Source: an uncultured Eubacteriales bacterium (GTDB lineage: Bacteria > Bacillota > Clostridia > Oscillospirales > CAG-272). From it: 44,002 nucleotides of DNA. The notes under the pieces were generated by a model. That model saw only the letters and a list, made by a program, of their open reading frames with translations. It was not told the origin of the DNA and made no database searches. The first letter of the stretch is position 1. Every line of letters starts with the position of its first letter. A program made the translations under genes and the position numbers. This document shows, piece after piece, positions 8,101 to 16,220 of the stretch. The DNA is taken from the NCBI GenBank assembly GCA_900546635.1, contig URDS01000011.1:1-44002 (forward strand), in the 5' to 3' direction.

Positions 8101-8685
8101 ATGACGGAAAAAGAAAAAATGCTTTGCGGCAAATTCTATGATACAAGGGATTTGGAGCTTCGGCGCCTTAGCTGCAATGCAAAAGATCTGATGCGGGTTT
8201 ATAACAGCCTGCCCGCCGAAAATATGGAACTGCGAAATCAAATCATTCGCATTCTGTTCGGCTCTTGCGGTGAAAATACCCGTGTCAATCAACCGATTTG
8301 GGTAGATTACGGCTGCAATATTTCCCTCGGCGCGGGCAGTCTTATCAATATGAACTGCACCCTTTTAGATACGGGCAGAATCACAATCGGTCACGATACT
8401 TTGATAGGCCCCGATGTAAAGATATATACTGCCGTTCACCCGCTTTGGCCGAATGAACGCATTTATACAGACGAAACAGGCAAAACGGCAATTCGCACGC
8501 AAACCGCCCCTGTCGCAATCGGAAACCATGTTTGGATCGGCGGCGGGACGATCATTTTACCCGGCGTGACGATTGGCGACAATACAGTTATCGGTGCGGG
8601 CAGTGTTGTTACAAAACCGATTCCCGCAAATGTTGTTGCCTGCGGAAATCCCTGCAAAATAAAAAAGAGGTTGCCAGACGTATAG
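8101..8685 (+). CDS. Sugar O-acetyltransferase (maltose/galactoside acetyltransferase family)
   Basis: A 194-residue protein of the usual Maa/LacA/NodL length. Residues 1-55 are the N-terminal helical maltose-acetyltransferase domain (TEKEKMLCGKFYDTRDLELR), residues 60-190 a left-handed beta-helix of hexapeptide repeats (e.g. VWIGGGTIILPGVTIGDN). The catalytic His of the family is visible in KIYTAVHPLWPNER. It transfers acetyl from acetyl-CoA to a sugar hydroxyl; the physiological acceptor is unknown. It is 16 nt after the flavodoxin gene, with AAAGGA upstream, so it is in the same operon. Confidence 0.9.
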   Translation: MTEKEKMLCGKFYDTRDLELRRLSCNAKDLMRVYNSLPAENMELRNQIIRILFGSCGENTRVNQPIWVDYGCNISLGAGSLINMNCTLLDTGRITIGHDTLIGPDVKIYTAVHPLWPNERIYTDETGKTAIRTQTAPVAIGNHVWIGGGTIILPGVTIGDNTVIGAGSVVTKPIPANVVACGNPCKIKKRLPDV

Positions 8686-8725
8686 GGTCGATAAACAGTC
8701 AAAAAATCTGAAAGGAGCGATGAAA

Positions 8726-9412
8726 ATGGATTTGCAAATCACCGATCCCGAATTTACAGAACGCTTTGAGCATTTTGCGTTTGATGAAGTCATAAACGAA
8801 GACAATCAGCAGTTGGATGAAAAGACGCGCCATATGGCGATTTTGGCGGCGCTGATCGGCTGCGGAGGCGTGGAGGCATATAAAGAAACGCTCCCCAAAG
8901 CATTAGAGAACGGTATCACGCCGATTCTTGCAAAAGAAATTGTTTATCAGGCAGCCGACTATTTGGGTTATGGCCGAATGCTGCCCTTCCTTACTGTCAC
9001 AAACGAGGTGTTCGCAAAGCAAGGCGTTAGACTTCCTCTTGACGGACAGGCAACGACTACCCTTGATAACCGGCTTGAAAAAGGAGTCGAAGTACAGGCG
9101 GAAATTTTCGGAGAACATATGAAAGAAGCTTGGAAAGCGGGGCATATCAACCGTTGGCTGGCGGCAAATTGCTTTGGCGACTACTACACCCGAAACGGTT
9201 TGACCCTTGCGGAGCGCGAACTCATTACCTTTTGCTTTCTTATGGCGCAAGGCGGTTGTGAATCACAGCTTATTGCCCATTCCAAAGGGAATATGAATAT
9301 GGGAAATGACAGAGATTTTCTGATTAAAATCGTTTCACAGTGTTTGCCGTATATCGGTTATCCCCGCAGTCTAAATGCGATTTCCTGTGTGGGTAAGGCG
9401 GTGGAGGAATGA
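8726..9412 (+). CDS. Carboxymuconolactone decarboxylase-like protein (two AhpD-fold repeats)
   Basis: A 228-residue protein with two CMD/AhpD-like helical repeats: residues about 30-95 (DEKTRHMAILAALIGCGGVEAY) and about 130-210 (LTLAERELITFCFLMAQGGCE). The AhpD CxxC thiol pair is not present; single cysteines occur at equivalent places, so peroxidase-reductase activity is doubtful. ATG 8726 is preferred over ATG 8720 because AAGGAG (8712-8717) is 8 nt from it and only 2 nt from the other. The stop overlaps the following membrane protein start (ATGA), indicating coupled translation. Confidence 0.88.
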   Translation: MDLQITDPEFTERFEHFAFDEVINEDNQQLDEKTRHMAILAALIGCGGVEAYKETLPKALENGITPILAKEIVYQAADYLGYGRMLPFLTVTNEVFAKQGVRLPLDGQATTTLDNRLEKGVEVQAEIFGEHMKEAWKAGHINRWLAANCFGDYYTRNGLTLAERELITFCFLMAQGGCESQLIAHSKGNMNMGNDRDFLIKIVSQCLPYIGYPRSLNAISCVGKAVEE

Positions 9413-10101
9413 AGCCGAAAGCTGTTATCAAATTATCCGTTGATATTGTAATGACGCTGGCGCTGCTTTTCTTAATGGGCTATCATTTGTGGGGAGAAGC
9501 GCTCCACGAATGGGTGGGGGCGGGAATGCTGCTCCTTTTTATCGCTCACCACATTTTGAATGGGTATTGGCATAAATCCCTGTTCAAGGGAAAGTACGAC
9601 ACAATGCGTATTTTAACGCTCTGCATCGATATTCTCGTGCTTGCGTCTATGCTTGCTCAAATGTATAGCGGCATTGTGATGTCACGCTATGTATTTGATT
9701 TTCTGCCATCCATCGGCGGTATGTCGTTGGCCAGACGGCTTCACATTCTCGGTGCATATTGGGGATATATTCTTATGAGCCTGCATTTAGGTTTACACTG
9801 GAATATGATTTTGGGAATGTTCCGAAAGACGGCAGGAATAAAAAACAAGTCAAAAATCCGCAGTATTATTGCTTTTTTTGCCGGGTTGATGATCGCCGGA
9901 TATGGTGCGCGGGCTTTTATCAGCCGAGATTTTTCTACTTATCTGCTACTTACATCCGAATTTGTATTTTTGGATTACGGCGAATCGAAAATTTTGTTTA
10001 CCATAGATTATCTCGCGCTTATGGGGCTTTGTATCTTTATTACCCATTACTGCGCAAGGATGATACGAAAATCAAGAAAGAAATCGGATGCACAGCCATG
10101 A
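9409..10101 (+). CDS. DUF4405 membrane protein, cytochrome b-like
   Basis: A 230-residue integral membrane protein with about six hydrophobic segments. Histidines occur in or near the membrane segments (GYHLWGEALHEW, LFIAHHILNGYWH, RRLHILGAYW, SLHLGLHWN), the pattern of a b-type cytochrome of the DUF4405/cytochrome b561-like group. If haem-loaded it could carry electrons across the membrane to the exported flavodoxin domains encoded upstream; this is inference. Start ATG 9409 overlaps the preceding stop by 4 nt, and its own stop overlaps the start of the aldo/keto reductase remnant. Confidence 0.8.
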   Translation: MKPKAVIKLSVDIVMTLALLFLMGYHLWGEALHEWVGAGMLLLFIAHHILNGYWHKSLFKGKYDTMRILTLCIDILVLASMLAQMYSGIVMSRYVFDFLPSIGGMSLARRLHILGAYWGYILMSLHLGLHWNMILGMFRKTAGIKNKSKIRSIIAFFAGLMIAGYGARAFISRDFSTYLLLTSEFVFLDYGESKILFTIDYLALMGLCIFITHYCARMIRKSRKKSDAQP

Positions 10102-10163
10102 GATTTCAAATTTTAAGCAATGGCAAAAAAATTCCCGTATTGGGTCTTGGAATCGGTTTTTAG
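10098..10163 (+). pseudogene. Truncated aldo/keto reductase (first 21 codons)
   Basis: The ATGA overlap with the preceding gene starts a frame reading MRFQILSNGKKIPVLGLGIG then Phe and stop. This is the typical N-terminus of an aldo/keto reductase (first beta strand, NG.KIPVLGLG), whose full length is about 280 residues. Nothing downstream in any frame continues the barrel, so the gene was cut at about 10160 and the last gene of the operon is lost. Confidence 0.75.
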
Positions 10164-10340
10164 ATGAATAGCGAGGGTGTCGCCGTGTTCATTCACATAG
10201 CGGTTTACCTTTTCGCGGCAGTCCTCAAAATCATAAGCGGGACCCAACTGCTCGCCCGCCTTATGGTCAAATAACAGGATCAACCAGTCGGGTAATAATA
10301 GGTGGTTGCAAATCGTCTGTGCGCCTTTAGGAAACACGAA
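10160..10340 (-). pseudogene. Unidentified gene remnant, minus strand
   Basis: On the minus strand this stretch encodes a protein-like segment without start codon in context (PDWLILLFDHKAGEQLG, then YDFEDCREKVNRYVNEHGD), abutting the broken aldo/keto reductase. It has the balanced charge pattern of real protein but I do not recognise the family. It is most easily read as the 3' part of a gene joined to the island end by a deletion or replacement. It could be spurious. The rest of 10341-10507 holds only the mrp terminator. Confidence 0.3.
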
Positions 10341-10379
10341 CCGAATAAGAAAATCAAAACAACCGGCGGAAAAGAAAAC

Positions 10380-10413
10380 GCAGAGCGGCACAGCCTTGGC
10401 TGTGCCGCTCTGC
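10380..10413 (-). terminator. Intrinsic terminator of the ruvC-mrp operon
   Basis: A perfect 14-bp GC-rich inverted repeat (10380-10393 with 10400-10413), 6-nt loop. On the minus strand it is followed by GTTTTCTTTTCC, so it ends minus-strand transcription about 95 nt after the mrp stop. Confidence 0.85.
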
Positions 10414-10507
10414 ACAAACAAAATTTCTTCTTTGCGAATATGCGCCTTTTAAGCGCTGCACATTGTTTCACAGCAACCCGCTGAAAATGCGTGTAAATCG
10501 GACAGAC

Positions 10508-11362
10508 TCAGCCGAGTTGCTTTTCGATTTTGTCCGCCGCAGCGGTCAGATAATCATTTTCCGCAAGCTCAATCGCGCCCTTGTCGCACAGAGACGCCAG
10601 CCTGTAATCAAGCGGCAGTCTGCCGAGCACATCATAACCGAACTCCGAGGCGGTCTCGTCAATATGGCTTTCACCAAACACATTCAGGCGCTTGCCGCAG
10701 TCGGGACAGAGTACATAACTCATATTTTCAACCAGTCCGAGCACTTTCACGTTCATCAGCGACGCCATATTGGCCGCCTTTTTCACGATCATGGAAACAA
10801 GCTCCTGCGGAGAACTTACAATGACAATGCCGTCAAGGGGAATACTCTGGAACACCGTCAGCGGCACGTCGCCGGTTCCGGGCGGCATATCCACAAACAT
10901 GTAGTCCACATCGTTCCATACAACGTCCGTCCAAAACTGCTTAACCGTGCCCGCAATCACCGGACCGCGCCATACAACCGGCGCCGTCTCATCCTCCAGC
11001 AGCAGATTGACCGACATCACTTCAATGCCCGTTTTGGTCTGCACCGGATATATGCCGTCCTCACTTCCCTCCGCACGCTGATGCAAGCCAAACGCTTTCG
11101 GAATCGAGGGACCGGTCACGTCCGCGTCCAGAATTGCCGTGCGATAACCGCGGCGCTGCATTTCCACCGCAAGCAGCGAGGTGACAAGCGACTTGCCGAC
11201 GCCGCCCTTGCCGCTGACAACACCGATCACATGCTTAATGTCGCTGAGTTTATTCTGCGGCTCTATCAAGGATTCGGGTTCGCCTCCGCTTCTTGAAGAG
11301 CAATCCGCACCGCAGGTTGAACAGTCGTGCGTACAGTTCTGATTTTCTTCTGTTTCCGCCAT
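10508..11362 (-). CDS. mrp: Mrp/NBP35-family iron-sulfur cluster carrier ATPase
   Basis: A 284-residue P-loop ATPase that carries and transfers Fe-S clusters in the cytosol. The deviant Walker A GKGGVGKS is near residue 50, DADVTGPSIP and VDMPPGTGD follow, and the C-terminal cluster-binding CPDC lies near residue 220. An N-terminal Cys-rich segment, CTHDCSTCGADC, resembles that of eukaryotic Nbp35 and many clostridial homologues. ATG 11362 is chosen over GTG 11371 because AAGGAAG is 10 nt from the ATG and only 1 nt from the GTG. It is the last gene of the minus-strand operon, 38 nt after clpE, followed by a terminator. Confidence 0.92.
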   Translation of the reverse strand: MAETEENQNCTHDCSTCGADCSSRSGGEPESLIEPQNKLSDIKHVIGVVSGKGGVGKSLVTSLLAVEMQRRGYRTAILDADVTGPSIPKAFGLHQRAEGSEDGIYPVQTKTGIEVMSVNLLLEDETAPVVWRGPVIAGTVKQFWTDVVWNDVDYMFVDMPPGTGDVPLTVFQSIPLDGIVIVSSPQELVSMIVKKAANMASLMNVKVLGLVENMSYVLCPDCGKRLNVFGESHIDETASEFGYDVLGRLPLDYRLASLCDKGAIELAENDYLTAAADKIEKQLG

Positions 11363-11400
11363 GTTTTGCACACTTCCTTATTTTTTATTTTATAGTTTAT

Positions 11401-13692
11401 TTATATGCATTCGATCTGAAGCCGGTCGTCCTTTGCGTCCAGCTTGGCAATGCGGATATGCGTATTGTAGCTTGCGATGATTTTTTCCGCAAGCGCATCC
11501 TCCACATGCGTCTGAATATAGCGGCGCATGTTCCGCGCGCCGAATTTGACCGAATAGGACGCTTCCGCAATCAGTTTAACCGCCGCCTCGGTATAGGTCA
11601 GCGTAATCTCTTTCGCCGCAAGCGCGTCGCGCAGCTGATCGAGCATCAAACCGGCGATCTTTTCAAAATTCTCTTTTGTCAGCGAATGAAACGTAATGAT
11701 CTCATCGACCCGGTTAATGAACTCAGGGCGCAAAAAGCCAAGCAGCGCTTTTTCGGTTTTATCCCTGTCCGCAAGCCCTGCCCGCTCCGCAAAGCCGGAC
11801 ACAGCGGAAGCCGCGTCCGATCCGGCGTTTGTGGTCATGACGATCAGCGTGTTTTCAAAATTGACCTCTTTGCCGTGCGCATCGGTAATCCGTCCGTCAT
11901 CGAGCACCTGAAGCAGAATGTTCAGCACATCGGGATGCGCCTTTTCTATTTCATCGAACAAAATCACGCTGTACGGTCTGCGGCGGATTTTTTCGGTCAG
12001 CTGCCCCGCCTCATCATACCCCACATAGCCGGGAGGCGCGCCGATAATTTTGGATACGCTGTGCTTTTCCATAAACTCGGACATATCCAGCCGAATCAGC
12101 GTCTCCGGCGAGGAGAACAGATCGGCCGCAAGCGTTTTGACAAGCTCGGTTTTTCCGACGCCGGTCGGCCCGGCAAAGATAAACGAAACCGGCTTTCGCT
12201 TATAGGAAACGCCCGCGCGGTTGCGCTTGATGGCCTTTGCCACCGCGTCCACCGCCTCATCCTGTCCGATGATTTTCTCTTTCAGCCTTTCGGCAAGCCG
12301 GTCGATCCTGTAAAACTCATTTTCAGTGATTTCGGTTGCGGGAACCCCCGTCCAGATCTCAATCACGCGCGCAAGATCCTCCGCGGTCAGTTCGACCGCA
12401 AGACACGCAGGTTCAAGCTCTTTCAGCCGCTCGGATACCCGAAGTTCGCGTGTGCGCACATCGGCAAGCCTGCGATATTTTTCCTGCAAATCGTCCTGCT
12501 CGCGCTCAGGCGCGCTCTCCAGCGCAGCCTGCTCATTTCCAAGCTGTTCAAGCTCGTCGGAAAGCGCCTGCCGCTCGTTGAGTTCGCGGCTCGAAAGCGC
12601 GCGGTAGGAAGCCGCCTCGTCCAAAAGGTCAATCGCTTTATCTGGCAGATACCGGTCGGTAATATACCGCTCGGAAAGCGTCACGGCAAGCGAAAGAATG
12701 CGCTCCGGAATCCGGATTTTGTGATATTCCTCATAATAGTGTTTGATGCCTTCGAGCATCTTTATGCTTTCCTCGACCGACGGCTCGTTCACCGTCACCG
12801 GCTGAAAACGCCGTTCCAGCGCGCTGTCTTTTTCGATATATTTCCGGTATTCGGACAGCGTCGTCGCGCCGATCACCTGAATCTCCCCCCGCGACAATGC
12901 GGGCTTTAAGATATTGGCGGCGTTCATACTGCCTTCCGCGTCCCCCGCACCGACGATATTATGCACTTCATCAATGACAAGAATGATGTTTCCGGCTTCC
13001 TTTACCTCTTTGAGCAAGCCTAAAATCCGCGATTCAAACTGTCCGCGAAACTGCGTTCCCGCCACAAGCGCGGTCAAATCCACCAGATAGACCTCAGCCG
13101 ATTTCAAGCGATACGGAACCTCACCGGCGGCAATCTTCTGCGCGAGCGCCTCAGCGATCGCCGTTTTGCCGACGCCCGGTTCACCGATCAGGCAGGGATT
13201 GTTTTTCTGCCTGCGGCAAAGAATCTGAATAACGCGCGCAAGCTCCCGCTCACGGCCGACAATTCTGTCCAGTTCGCCGCGCCGCGCCTTATCCGTGACA
13301 TTTTGGCAATACGTGTCCAAAAATTTTCTTTTTGCCTGCTTCGGCGCCTCATTTTGCTTTGCGCCCTTTCGCGCGCTGCCCCCCGGCGCGCCGCCGAGAT
13401 TGCCGCGCAGCAGCTTATTGAAATCGATTGCGGGCGCGCCGCCGCTGTCGGAATCGGGCAAGTCCGCTCCGTCCTCCGACACCATCTCCTGCATAAATCC
13501 GTCAACATCGTCGGTCATCTGATCAAATTCCTCGCTGCTGATGCCCATTTTTTTCAAAATATCGTCAATCGGCTTAATACCGAGTTCTTTGGCGCATTTC
13601 AGACAAATGCCCTCGTTCTTGGATTCGCCGTTTTCCAGTCTCGTTATAAACACCACAGCCATTCGCTTGTGGCAGCGTGCGCACATTTCCAT
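11401..13692 (-). CDS. clpE: ATP-dependent Clp protease ATPase subunit ClpE
   Basis: A 763-residue HSP100 unfoldase that feeds ClpP. The N-terminus has a zinc finger (Cys4, Cys7, Cys30, Cys33: CARC...CLKC) instead of the Clp_N repeats of ClpC, which identifies ClpE. A Gly/Asp-rich linker follows, then NBD1 (Walker A GEPGVGKT, VIDEVHN), a coiled-coil middle region rich in Glu/Gln/Leu, and NBD2 (Walker A GPTGVGKT, LFDEIEKAHPDV, FINRVDEI). The usual CtsR operator is not seen here; the gene sits 9 nt after pgsA inside the ruvC-mrp operon, so it may be expressed constitutively. The linker is somewhat longer than in Bacillus ClpE. Confidence 0.92.
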   Translation of the reverse strand: MEMCARCHKRMAVVFITRLENGESKNEGICLKCAKELGIKPIDDILKKMGISSEEFDQMTDDVDGFMQEMVSEDGADLPDSDSGGAPAIDFNKLLRGNLGGAPGGSARKGAKQNEAPKQAKRKFLDTYCQNVTDKARRGELDRIVGRERELARVIQILCRRQKNNPCLIGEPGVGKTAIAEALAQKIAAGEVPYRLKSAEVYLVDLTALVAGTQFRGQFESRILGLLKEVKEAGNIILVIDEVHNIVGAGDAEGSMNAANILKPALSRGEIQVIGATTLSEYRKYIEKDSALERRFQPVTVNEPSVEESIKMLEGIKHYYEEYHKIRIPERILSLAVTLSERYITDRYLPDKAIDLLDEAASYRALSSRELNERQALSDELEQLGNEQAALESAPEREQDDLQEKYRRLADVRTRELRVSERLKELEPACLAVELTAEDLARVIEIWTGVPATEITENEFYRIDRLAERLKEKIIGQDEAVDAVAKAIKRNRAGVSYKRKPVSFIFAGPTGVGKTELVKTLAADLFSSPETLIRLDMSEFMEKHSVSKIIGAPPGYVGYDEAGQLTEKIRRRPYSVILFDEIEKAHPDVLNILLQVLDDGRITDAHGKEVNFENTLIVMTTNAGSDAASAVSGFAERAGLADRDKTEKALLGFLRPEFINRVDEIITFHSLTKENFEKIAGLMLDQLRDALAAKEITLTYTEAAVKLIAEASYSVKFGARNMRRYIQTHVEDALAEKIIASYNTHIRIAKLDAKDDRLQIECI

Positions 13693-13701
13693 TCAGGAAC
13701 C

Positions 13702-14256
13702 TCACTTTGTTTTATTCGCTTGGATGTACTTTCTGAAATACTGCGCCAGCGCACCGACCGCAAACGCGATCATGACCGTGCAGATCACAGCCGTCCAGAT
13801 TCGGGCCTCCGCCGGCGCGACAAATTCATCCAGCAGTACAAGCGCCGCAATGGAGGCATAAAATACGCAGACCGCGAGCTTGCCGCAGAAACTGCTTTTT
13901 ACCACGATATTTTTTTTGCGGAATACGAACATAGAACCGATCAAAATCAAAAGTTCCTTTGCCACATATACCACCAAAAGCCATACCGGAATAATTTGTT
14001 TGAAATAAAAGCAAAACAACACGGTACACTGCATCAGTTTATCCGCAAGCGGATCGAGCACTTTTCCGAGATTGCTGACCCAGTTGTTTCTTCTCGCCAG
14101 ATACCCATCCACCACATCCGTGGCTCCCGCTATAAAGAATACAAGCACCGCATACCATATATGCGCCGGATATTCCCAGAAAAACAACTGTACGAATATG
14201 GGAATCAGACACATCCGAACGATGGATAAAATGTTGGGAATATATTTTTTCTGCAT
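13702..14256 (-). CDS. pgsA: CDP-diacylglycerol-glycerol-3-phosphate 3-phosphatidyltransferase
   Basis: A 184-residue integral membrane enzyme that makes phosphatidylglycerol phosphate from CDP-diacylglycerol and glycerol-3-phosphate. The CDP-alcohol phosphotransferase signature is complete: DG-x2-AR-x8-G-x3-D-x3-D (DGYLARRNNWVSNLGKVLDP and the next Asp), near residues 50-75. Length and hydrophobic profile fit PgsA. SD GGAGGTG lies 4 nt before ATG 14256. A related enzyme of the family cannot be excluded, but the N-terminal PNILSIVRM segment is typical of PgsA. Confidence 0.9.
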   Translation of the reverse strand: MQKKYIPNILSIVRMCLIPIFVQLFFWEYPAHIWYAVLVFFIAGATDVVDGYLARRNNWVSNLGKVLDPLADKLMQCTVLFCFYFKQIIPVWLLVVYVAKELLILIGSMFVFRKKNIVVKSSFCGKLAVCVFYASIAALVLLDEFVAPAEARIWTAVICTVMIAFAVGALAQYFRKYIQANKTK

Positions 14257-14291
14257 TCTACACCTCCAGAATTTTATATGCGCCGGAAGTT

Positions 14292-14999
14292 TTAAAATTT
14301 ATAGGGCGAAAAACCGTACAAAAATTTTGCAACATATGTGCGATCAATAATATCCCGATAGGCAAAAGTTTCATCAACCGTTCCCCACGTCTTACAAAGC
14401 GCCGCGATGACATAGGAAATAATCATTCCGAGCAGCAGCGCCTCCGCCGCGCCAAATACAAGGCCGAGCAGTTTATTGGTTCCGTGCAGCACCGGCAGCT
14501 TTGCAACGCTGTCTAAAATCAGGCATAGCAGATTCAAAACAATCAAGGCCGCAAAAAAGATCGCCGCAAACGCAAGGATATTGGAAACCGTTCCGGCAAT
14601 ATTCTCGGCCATGCGCCCGGAAAGTTCTTCCACATACCCCTCGGTCGCATTCTCCACACCCGAAAACTCAGCGGACAGCTTGCCGATATCCAAGCCGAAC
14701 GCATCGGCGATGTTTCGGATATTTTCGGGAAGATCCGCAAAAAACGTCTGCAAATCAAACGTACCGTCCGCGTTTTCCGCCGCCCGTGAAATCAGACCGC
14801 CAAGATAACCGCTTATCTTATCATACACAAAATGATCGTAAAAAACAAGTCCCAGATCTTTATAAAACAGCACGGCCGCCGCCACGGACACAACAGCGGA
14901 AAGCAGACGGAACACCGATACGATAAAACCGCGCCGCACCGCGTTGAAAATCACGGCTGCCATCAGCACCACAAGAATCAGATCAATGGCAAGATACAT
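14292..14999 (-). CDS. CvpA-family membrane protein
   Basis: A 235-residue protein with four hydrophobic segments (residues about 2-20, 28-48, 140-165, 185-210) and an acidic extracytoplasmic loop between the second and third. The start (YLAIDLILVVLMAAVIFNAVRRGF) and the FGAAEALLLGMIISYV region match the CvpA (colicin V production) family. Its molecular function is not established; homologues lie with housekeeping operons in Firmicutes. SD GTGAGG is 5 nt before ATG 14999. It lies 7 nt from the DUF5711 gene upstream. Confidence 0.8.
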   Translation of the reverse strand: MYLAIDLILVVLMAAVIFNAVRRGFIVSVFRLLSAVVSVAAAVLFYKDLGLVFYDHFVYDKISGYLGGLISRAAENADGTFDLQTFFADLPENIRNIADAFGLDIGKLSAEFSGVENATEGYVEELSGRMAENIAGTVSNILAFAAIFFAALIVLNLLCLILDSVAKLPVLHGTNKLLGLVFGAAEALLLGMIISYVIAALCKTWGTVDETFAYRDIIDRTYVAKFLYGFSPYKF

Positions 15000-15006
15000 A
15001 ACAACC

Positions 15007-16176
15007 TCACTTTACAGTAAAAGATTTTGCGTAATCGTCATAGCAGACGATCACTGAATCCCCGTCTCCGGCAAGCAGCGCCCGCCCGCCCAAGGGAATT
15101 TCCTCGGTCCGGCTGCCCGCCTGCGTGCAGGCCATGAGTACGCCGTCGTACAAAAGATATGCGCGCCCCGACTCGGTCAGCAAAATATCCGCAGCGCCCC
15201 GCTCCGCCGGAAAAGCGAAAGTAGAACCATCCGCAAAGAACGCATATACCCCGCACTGCGCCCCCGATACATTTTCCTGCGTATACACACAGATTCCCGT
15301 ATCCGAAGCGCTTGCGCGAAGAATATCCGAAGTACCAAACGAAGTGGAAAAGGTTTTTTCGCCCGCGGAGGAATAAAAAATCAGAGAATGATCGAGCAAC
15401 AGATAAAATTCTTCCGCAAAACCGCCGCAATAGAGCGGAAACCCCTCAGCCGAAACCGAAAAATCCAATGTTTCACTGCCGGTCTTGTACGCCGAAAAAA
15501 CCGCGGTAAAACCGCCGCCCTCCTCCGCGCATTCACAGATCAAAAGCCGTCCGTCCGCTCCGAATGCGATGTCCGTCACATATCCTGATCGCGTCAACTC
15601 GCCGACCAGTTTAAAATTGCGGTCATACAAACGGATTAAAAATCCGCCGGTTCGATTTTTAAGAAGCACCGCAAAGCTGCCGTCGCGGGCGACGGCGCCG
15701 TCATAAATCGGGAAGTCAAGCGTTTCCTCATACATCCTGCTCAGCGAATTGTACAGATAAAAGGCCGTACCGCCCGCATCGTACACAATCATATATTTTG
15801 AGGAAGCCTCGGCGACCGGCGCGGCAAACCGGACTTTATCTTCAAAAGACCGACCGCCGAGCGCCCGGTGCAGCGACACGCCGTTTTTAGAGCAAACCGC
15901 AACGTCGCCGCGAAAATTCAGGTAAAAATTACTGCTTTCCGGGTCATAGTACACCGTATCCGAGCGCGCGCCCGCATTTCCGGCCTCATCCATATCCCGA
16001 AGCAGATACCGCAGATTATCATAGGTAATATTGGAACGATAAGCAAAAAGAACAAGCACCGCGGTCGCAACCATCAGAAAAAGCAGGAGATATTTTGCCG
16101 TGCGCAGCTTTGCGCTGATTCGGAGGTAATACGCATTTTCCTCGACGCCGTCAAAATTTTCCGGTTCCCTTTTCAT
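15007..16176 (-). CDS. DUF5711-type membrane-anchored beta-propeller protein
   Basis: A 389-residue protein with one transmembrane helix (residues about 28-46, YLLLFLMVATAVLVLFAY) and a large outer part built of repeated beta-strand segments of a WD/TolB-like propeller (VYYDPESSNFYLNF, YDRNFKLVGELTRSGY, DIAFGADGRLLICE). This topology fits the DUF5711 family of Clostridia; function unknown. Transcribed between truA and cvpA with short gaps. SD AAGGGGG is 7 nt before ATG 16176. Confidence 0.7.
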   Translation of the reverse strand: MKREPENFDGVEENAYYLRISAKLRTAKYLLLFLMVATAVLVLFAYRSNITYDNLRYLLRDMDEAGNAGARSDTVYYDPESSNFYLNFRGDVAVCSKNGVSLHRALGGRSFEDKVRFAAPVAEASSKYMIVYDAGGTAFYLYNSLSRMYEETLDFPIYDGAVARDGSFAVLLKNRTGGFLIRLYDRNFKLVGELTRSGYVTDIAFGADGRLLICECAEEGGGFTAVFSAYKTGSETLDFSVSAEGFPLYCGGFAEEFYLLLDHSLIFYSSAGEKTFSTSFGTSDILRASASDTGICVYTQENVSGAQCGVYAFFADGSTFAFPAERGAADILLTESGRAYLLYDGVLMACTQAGSRTEEIPLGGRALLAGDGDSVIVCYDDYAKSFTVK

Positions 16177-16220
16177 GGGCTTCCCCCTTTCAGCTTAGCA
16201 TTCCCACGCCGCATATGCGG

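Noticed and set aside
3152..10507. Attachment-site duplication of the tRNA-Ser 3' end at the far end of the accessory block
   Set aside because: No second copy of the GGTTCGAATCCCGCC region was found up to the mrp terminator.
11293..12909. 538-codon open frame on the plus strand opposite clpE and mrp
   Set aside because: It is antisense to clpE, which has complete motifs and SD; the predicted protein is Arg/His/Phe-rich low-complexity typical of a shadow frame in GC-rich coding DNA.
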